Assembly (NCBI GenBank): GCA_964465145.1 | Contig: CAYXJR010000117.1 | Location: 1 to 10,514, forward strand | Source: JAUVKA01 sp964465145 | GTDB lineage: Bacteria; Bacteroidota; Bacteroidia; Bacteroidales; UBA12481 | Reading direction: 5' to 3' | Length of the DNA: 10,514 nt | Shown here: positions 6,745-10,514 of the stretch, piece after piece | Layout: each line of letters opens with the position of its first letter | How positions within the stretch are numbered: position 1 is the first letter of the stretch | Translations under genes and position numbers: made by a program | The notes under the pieces: model-generated | Databases searched by the model: none | The model's input: only the letters and a program-made list of their open reading frames with translations | Told to the model about the DNA's origin: nothing

Positions 6745-7302
6745 TTATTTCTTTTCTTTCAATTTCAGGGCCTCGACTGTGAAAAAAGAAAGATACTCTT
6801 TTCCACTTTCCGCTAATTGATTCCTGTACGTTTGGATTTGCTTACGCGTGGCAGCATTGGGGTCTTCAGATTCTGCTTCAGTAACTTCAGCCTCTTCGTA
6901 GCCAAATTCTCCTTTGTGGGCAAATTCTTTCTCCTGGGCTTTTACAGCCTCTTCTAATTCTGCTTCCCATTCAATAAGGAATGCCTCATCAACGCGTTCC
7001 TCCCGTAAAACTCCCTCCACAATGACATCACTGCCTTCCAGGCTGCTTTCAAATGAGCCGACCTTATCGCTTGCCAATACTTTTATATTTTCTTCTCCCA
7101 GGAAAAACCTTTTACCACCATTTTTACACACGTGTGTTACTGTTCCTTCAAGGGCAATCTTCTGATCTACGAGATTGACGGCTTCATTCTCAAAATCTAC
7201 CGTTGATACTACAACAGCTTTTTGGTTTTTAAATTCTTTGTATTGGTTATTGCATGATAACAGAACCAAAACGCCACAAAGGACGAAAATTATTTTTTTC
7301 AT
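6745..7302 (-). CDS. Lipoprotein with OB-fold-like domain and acidic segment
   Basis: The 185-residue product begins MKKIIFVL with a hydrophobic core and the lipobox LLSC, giving a lipidated Cys17. Residues about 30-108 look like a small five-strand beta-barrel of the tRNA_anti-like/OB type: strands around VNLVDQKIALEGTVTHVC (42-59), GKRFFLGEENIKVLA (63-77) and SDVIVEGVLREERV (91-104), with the GTVTHVC...GKRFFL pattern seen in bacterial periplasmic OB proteins. Cys59 is the only cysteine in the mature domain apart from Cys17. Residues 112-147 are extremely Glu-rich, followed by a charged helix at 150-185. I do not recognise a specific family or function. The start at 7302 is required for the signal peptide, and A-rich sequence precedes it. 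The gene has its own candidate promoter (7342-7349), a terminator behind it and the PepSY-type gene downstream. Confidence 0.72.
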   Translation of the reverse strand: MKKIIFVLCGVLVLLSCNNQYKEFKNQKAVVVSTVDFENEAVNLVDQKIALEGTVTHVCKNGGKRFFLGEENIKVLASDKVGSFESSLEGSDVIVEGVLREERVDEAFLIEWEAELEEAVKAQEKEFAHKGEFGYEEAEVTEAESEDPNAATRKQIQTYRNQLAESGKEYLSFFTVEALKLKEKK

Positions 7303-7341
7303 AGTGCTTTTTCTTTTGTTGATATTTTAGGTTTTAACACC

Positions 7342-7349
7342 CAAAAGTA
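7342..7349 (-). promoter_or_regulatory. -7 promoter element of the OB-fold-like lipoprotein gene
   Basis: On the minus strand this reads TACTTTTG, an exact fit to TAnnTTTG, 39 bases before the ATG at 7302, predicting a leader of roughly 30-35 bases. No good -33 TTTG is found at the usual spacing, because that position falls inside the terminator of the upstream peptidase gene. Confidence 0.5.
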
Positions 7350-7350
7350 C

Positions 7351-7386
7351 TAAAAATTGAACAGTTAAGGGAGTTGTTAACAGTTC
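7351..7386 (-). terminator. Intrinsic terminator after the NlpC/P60 gene
   Basis: On the minus strand, GAACTGTTAA (7386-7377) pairs with TTAACTGTTC (7368-7359) with one T-T mismatch, around the 8-base loop CAACTCCC, followed directly by AATTTTTA. It begins 11 bases after the peptidase stop codon. The stem is AT-rich but long, and the T-tail is correctly placed for minus-strand transcription. It ends one base before the -7 element of the next gene, so termination and re-initiation are packed into about 45 bases. Confidence 0.65.
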
Positions 7387-7397
7387 TTTAACAAAAG

Positions 7398-8189
7398 TTA
7401 ACTTCCAGGTAAATACTTGTGTATTACACGTAAAGAGTGGGAATAATTTTCTTGCTCTTTTTGGTAGATACCCTGGTGATCAAACTTGTCGATCCTGACT
7501 TTTCCTGAAGCATGAATAATGTGCTCATGGTCGAGAATCATGCCCACATGGGATATCTCTTCCCCCGGGTTGGCAAAAAAGGCAAGGTCACCCGGCATGG
7601 CTTCTGATGTGAAGCTGCGGGTTTCTCCCCTCATCACCTGCTGGCCAGCATCCCTGGGCAGGGCGATCCCACAAATTTTATATACTACCTGGACCAGACC
7701 CGAGCAGTCTATCCCAAATAAACTCCTTCCACCCCATAGGTATGGTGCATTAAGAAAAAGGACAGCTGTCTGAGCAAGTTTTTCAGGCGTGCAGGATTCC
7801 TTTTTTTCCATAAAAGAACCGTGAGCCTGGTATTTTACTCCCCCTAGAGAGAATTCTCCATTTGATGTGTTAAGTCCCGGGAGGCTGCTTCCAGGAAGGA
7901 CCAGGTAGGAGCTTTGAGGCGAAGTAATTGGACTAACTCTCATAGGTTGCGAGATAATCTCAGATGGCTCCGGATTTCCTCTTAATGGTGCCTTATCCAA
8001 AGGGAGTGCCGTCCCGGAGGTAATCCATCCAATGTATCCGTCAAGTGCACCCTCGATATGCTGCCATCCATTATTTTCTTCGATTACAGTAAACTGCTCA
8101 CCAAAAAGTAATTGATTGACCATTTCACTTCGATGGTCCGGTTCAGCCCGGACTGGTAAAACGCTTATAACACAAACCCCGTATTCCAT
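7398..8189 (-). CDS. SH3b + NlpC/P60 muropeptide peptidase, cytoplasmic type
   Basis: Enzymes of this type cleave the D-gamma-Glu to diamino acid bond of cell-wall peptides, usually during recycling. The 263-residue protein has a first SH3b domain at about 1-62 (LPVRAEPDHRSEMVNQLLFG, then GYIGWI), a probable second SH3b-like part at about 80-128 and a C-terminal NlpC/P60 domain at about 135-258. Catalytic residues are Cys162 in FGIDCSGLVQ, His214 in ISHVGM and His226 in HIIHASG. RDAGQQ (179-184) and PGDLAFF (199-205) are further family landmarks. The start at 8189 has no signal peptide or lipobox, so the product is predicted to stay in the cytoplasm, like the YkfC/dipeptidyl-peptidase VI group, where the SH3b domains restrict substrates to free N-terminal L-Ala peptides. 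It is divergent from the 7TM-HD gene and has its own terminator. Exact substrate is inferred from family. Confidence 0.88.
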   Translation of the reverse strand: MEYGVCVISVLPVRAEPDHRSEMVNQLLFGEQFTVIEENNGWQHIEGALDGYIGWITSGTALPLDKAPLRGNPEPSEIISQPMRVSPITSPQSSYLVLPGSSLPGLNTSNGEFSLGGVKYQAHGSFMEKKESCTPEKLAQTAVLFLNAPYLWGGRSLFGIDCSGLVQVVYKICGIALPRDAGQQVMRGETRSFTSEAMPGDLAFFANPGEEISHVGMILDHEHIIHASGKVRIDKFDHQGIYQKEQENYSHSLRVIHKYLPGS

Positions 8190-8209
8190 TAGGTATTTTT
8201 ATATTCCTT

Positions 8210-8225
8210 CAAAATTACAAAATTA
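8210..8225 (-). promoter_or_regulatory. Tandem -7 elements of the NlpC/P60 gene
   Basis: On the minus strand this is TAATTTTG twice in direct succession (8225-8218 and 8217-8210), each an exact match to TAnnTTTG. The inner copy predicts a start near 8203-8206, giving a leader of about 15 bases to the ATG at 8189; the outer copy would start eight bases earlier. No good -33 TTTG is seen at the usual spacing for either, so one may be fortuitous in this AT-rich stretch. Confidence 0.5.
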
Positions 8226-8250
8226 TTGACCGGCCTCCGGTATGTTCCTC

Positions 8251-8279
8251 TTGTGCCACAACTAAAAATGCTATTTTTG
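8251..8279 (+). promoter_or_regulatory. Promoter of the 7TM-HD phosphohydrolase gene
   Basis: TTG at 8251-8253 as -33 and TATTTTTG at 8272-8279 as -7 (exact TAnnTTTG) are 18 bases apart, close to the phylum consensus. The predicted start is near 8284-8286, about 12-14 bases before the ATG at 8298. It would lie only 6-8 bases before the alternative GTG at 8292. This is the best complete promoter in the window, and it is back-to-back with the minus-strand elements at 8210-8225. Confidence 0.65.
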
Positions 8280-8297
8280 TTGGAACAATAAGTGGTT

Positions 8298-10421
8298 ATG
8301 AAAAAGTTTTTTCAAAAAGTAAGAACATTTTTTAGCAGAATCCTTTTGGGAATTCTTCTTTTTGCTTCTGTGGCAATTACTTTTTATCTCTTTCCTCACT
8401 TAGGTAAATTCCCTTATGAGTATCAGCAGGGATCCCCCTGGATGCACGAAAACCTGATCCCTGCATTCGATTTCCCGATCAATAAATCCAGCGAAGAAGT
8501 ATCCTTGGAGCGGGATAGTATTTTGAAGGAATTAAAACCTTATTTTGTTAGCGATGCAGGGATTGGAGAACAAAAGATTACTGAATTCAAACAGGTTTTT
8601 CCAACTATCTGGCACCAGTTTGTTACAAGCAATGCGCTGGATACAATATTTCCACAGGCTGATATTGATGCCATTGAAGATCGTTACATGATTTTTGCAG
8701 AGCTACAACTTGACAGCCTCTATTCTATTGGTATATTGCCGCAGTTTGTAGAAGGCCAGGATGATATCGATGTGTCTGATGGAATAATCATTCTTCTGAA
8801 CAAAATTGCCCAGGATAGATCAGCAGGACAGGTAAAGAACCCACTTGAATCATACCAGAAACTCCAGGTTTCAATGGTTGACACTATCAACCTTCCCGGT
8901 CTTGGGATTGACCAAAGAGGACAATTGTTTAGTGATATTGGATTCAATCGATTTATAGTTAGTAACTTAAGTTACGATATTGAAACTACAGAATCTATTA
9001 GAAAAAGCCTCCTCCAGGAGATAAGTCTGACCCGGGGTTTGGTGCTGGAAGGACAAAGGGTAATTTCAAGGGGTGATATGGTGACAGCCGATCAATACCT
9101 GGTGCTGGAGTCGTTCAGAACAGAGTATGAAAGGCAGATGGGGAATATTACCACTTTCCCTCTCATCAGGGTAGGCCAACTCCTTCTCATACTGATCATT
9201 TTTGCAAGCCTGATATTATTTTTAAGGCAATTCCAAATTGAAATCCTCCAAAGTAATCAGAAGATGACCTTCATACTGATTCTGGTGCTACTCTCAGTGT
9301 TGGGAGGGAGCCTGATTGGGAAATGGGGTTCTTTTTCTGTTTACCTGGTACCATTTATTATCGTTCCGGTATTATTGAGAGCTTTCTTCAATTCTCGCAC
9401 AGCAATTTTTATTTATGTGATCACCATGCTGCTGGTGGGATTCCTTGTGCCTAATAGTTTTGAGTTTTACGTGATGCAATTTACCGCAGGTTTTGCGGCT
9501 ATCATTTCCTTCGCACACCTGCACCGCCGAAGTCAATTGGTTGTGACTATCCTCCTGGTTTTTGCCGTTTACTTTATGGTGTACCTGGGTTATAGCATCA
9601 TGCATGAAGGAAATCTGAAGTCAATTGAGTGGATTAACCTGGCCTGGCTTGCTGGAAACAGTCTACTCATTCTTTTATCTTATCCCCTGGTTTACATCTT
9701 TGAGAAACTATTTGGATTTGTTTCGGATGTAACCCTGATAGAACTATCTGATTCGAATCATCCGCTCCTGAGAAAAATGGCTGAGGAAGCTCCCGGGACC
9801 TTTCAGCATTCCATACAAGTTGCAAACCTGGCAGAATCGGTAGTCAGGCAAATAGGTGGCAACCCCCTTCTGGTCAGAGCTGGGGCTATGTACCATGATA
9901 TCGGGAAAATGGAGAATTCGATATTTTTCACCGAAAACCAGGTTTCCGGGGTAAATCCCCATGATCAGATGGAAAGGAAAAAGAGTGCTGAGGTGATTAT
10001 TTCCCATGTAAGCAGGGGGGCTGAAATCGCGAGGAAACATAAATTACCTAAGCCAATTATTGATTTTATCCTCACTCATCATGGTACAACCCGGACCCAG
10101 TACTTCTATAAAATGTATCAAAAGGAAAATCCTGATCTGGAAGTAGATCCAAAATGTTTTACCTATCCCGGCCCCAGGCCATACAGCAAGGAAACAGCAG
10201 TACTTATGATGGCAGATGGAATTGAGGCAGCAAGTAGAAGCCTGCCGGAATATAATGAAAAAACAATACGCACACTTGTGGAATTCATAGTTGATAGCCA
10301 GTTTACCGAAAAACAATTTCATGAGGCAGAAATAACTATGAGGGAGATTTCCAAAGCCAAGGAGATTTTTATATCAAAACTGGTCAATATTTACCATCCA
10401 AGAATACAGTATCCAAAATAG
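8298..10421 (+). CDS. 7TM-HD phosphohydrolase, PgpH-type c-di-AMP phosphodiesterase
   Basis: PgpH-type enzymes are membrane phosphodiesterases that degrade the second messenger cyclic di-AMP. This 707-residue product has one membrane helix at about 13-31, an extracytoplasmic 7TMR-HDED domain at about 40-285, a bundle of about seven helices from 288 to 468 and a cytoplasmic HD domain at about 490-700. Metal-binding candidates are all present: His504 in GTFQHS, His533-Asp534 in YHDIGKM, His570 in ISHVSRG, His594-His595 in LTHHGTT and Asp640 in MADGIEAAS. GTFQHS and LTHHGTT are characteristic of the PgpH branch. The ATG at 8298 is preferred over an in-frame GTG at 8292, because it begins with the typical basic MKKFF. 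Size matches the family. It is monocistronic as far as visible and divergent from the NlpC/P60 gene; c-di-AMP is linked to wall and osmotic homeostasis, so a shared theme is plausible but inferred. Confidence 0.9.
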   Translation: MKKFFQKVRTFFSRILLGILLFASVAITFYLFPHLGKFPYEYQQGSPWMHENLIPAFDFPINKSSEEVSLERDSILKELKPYFVSDAGIGEQKITEFKQVFPTIWHQFVTSNALDTIFPQADIDAIEDRYMIFAELQLDSLYSIGILPQFVEGQDDIDVSDGIIILLNKIAQDRSAGQVKNPLESYQKLQVSMVDTINLPGLGIDQRGQLFSDIGFNRFIVSNLSYDIETTESIRKSLLQEISLTRGLVLEGQRVISRGDMVTADQYLVLESFRTEYERQMGNITTFPLIRVGQLLLILIIFASLILFLRQFQIEILQSNQKMTFILILVLLSVLGGSLIGKWGSFSVYLVPFIIVPVLLRAFFNSRTAIFIYVITMLLVGFLVPNSFEFYVMQFTAGFAAIISFAHLHRRSQLVVTILLVFAVYFMVYLGYSIMHEGNLKSIEWINLAWLAGNSLLILLSYPLVYIFEKLFGFVSDVTLIELSDSNHPLLRKMAEEAPGTFQHSIQVANLAESVVRQIGGNPLLVRAGAMYHDIGKMENSIFFTENQVSGVNPHDQMERKKSAEVIISHVSRGAEIARKHKLPKPIIDFILTHHGTTRTQYFYKMYQKENPDLEVDPKCFTYPGPRPYSKETAVLMMADGIEAASRSLPEYNEKTIRTLVEFIVDSQFTEKQFHEAEITMREISKAKEIFISKLVNIYHPRIQYPK

Positions 10422-10423
10422 AT

Positions 10424-10439
10424 TCAATAATATTATTGA
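10424..10439. other. Perfect 16-bp AT-rich palindrome, possible weak terminator
   Basis: TCAATAATATTATTGA is a perfect palindrome beginning three bases after the 7TM-HD stop codon. It could form a 6-bp stem with a 4-base loop in RNA, and a T-rich stretch (10446-10459) follows a few bases later, but the stem has only one G-C pair. It may be a weak terminator, a protein site or chance. The remaining bases to 10514 show no gene. Confidence 0.35.
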
Positions 10440-10514
10440 GATAACTTTTAGTTTTTTAGTCTATGAAATATCCATGAGCAATAAATAGCACACCAACCGC
10501 GAATGAATATAAGT

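Noticed and set aside
6914..7165. Plus-strand open frame of 83 codons inside the lipoprotein gene
   Set aside because: It is antisense to a Glu-rich coding region, is Ser-rich by reverse-complement bias, and has no promoter, domain or signal of its own.
7519..7773. Plus-strand open frame of 84 codons inside the NlpC/P60 gene
   Set aside because: It overlaps the conserved catalytic region on the other strand and shows no domain or start signal.
8292..8297. GTG as the start of the 7TM-HD gene
   Set aside because: The ATG six bases later gives the standard basic start MKKFF, and the GTG lies only about 6-8 bases after the predicted transcription start. It adds two residues with no support.
1..10514. 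A hidden defence, mobile or otherwise novel multi-gene system
   Set aside because: All large open frames fit core or common envelope families, strand and composition are uniform, and no transposase, integrase, toxin-antitoxin pair or reverse transcriptase is visible. The poorly known PepSY/OB-lipoprotein pair is the nearest candidate and is reported separately.

Overview
The window looks like chromosomal DNA from a member of the Bacteroidota, most likely the Bacteroidales/Marinilabiliales side or a relative; I cannot name a genus. Four things point there. The gene order bamD - omega-like RNA polymerase subunit - coaBC - DUF4835 - recN - fabI is familiar from that phylum. Three intergenic regions carry the Bacteroidota -7 promoter element TAnnTTTG. 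Start codons generally lack a Shine-Dalgarno sequence. Exported proteins have short lipoboxes (LSSC, LLSC) or a Q-starting mature end. The composition is even and AT-rich, and I see no transposase, integrase, tRNA, rRNA or CRISPR array.

Left part (1-5971, all + strand): a housekeeping run of six genes. A promoter only a few bases ahead of bamD suggests a leaderless or nearly leaderless transcript. Then follow bamD (outer-membrane assembly lipoprotein), the omega/Rpb6-like subunit, coaBC (two steps of coenzyme A synthesis), a secreted DUF4835 protein (PorD-like, linked to type IX secretion), recN (double-strand break repair) and fabI (enoyl-ACP reductase). The first four are spaced by 23, 11 and 3 bases and are probably one operon. 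recN follows after 47 bases containing alternative hairpins, and fabI after 69 bases without a recognisable promoter.

Middle (5972-6130): a convergent intergenic region with no gene. It holds four tandem 7-bp GGCAGAA units and a GC-rich imperfect palindrome resembling dispersed intergenic repeats.

Right part (6131-8189, - strand): three genes read leftwards. They are a cytoplasmic-type SH3b + NlpC/P60 muropeptide peptidase, an OB-fold-like lipoprotein with a very acidic segment, and a small PepSY-associated membrane protein. Sequence-level terminators follow the peptidase gene and the lipoprotein gene. Divergent from the peptidase gene, and sharing a 108-base promoter region with it, is a 7TM-HD phosphohydrolase (PgpH type, predicted cyclic di-AMP phosphodiesterase) that fills 8298-10421.

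Functionally the window mixes envelope building (BamD, DUF4835, FabI, the NlpC/P60 enzyme, the 7TM-HD protein) with core metabolism and repair. I did not find a convincing new biological system. The points most worth a second look are the PepSY/OB-lipoprotein pair with an internal terminator, the Cys-to-Ser change in the CoaC clamp, the alternative hairpins before recN, the near-leaderless bamD promoter and the repeats at 5980-6104.
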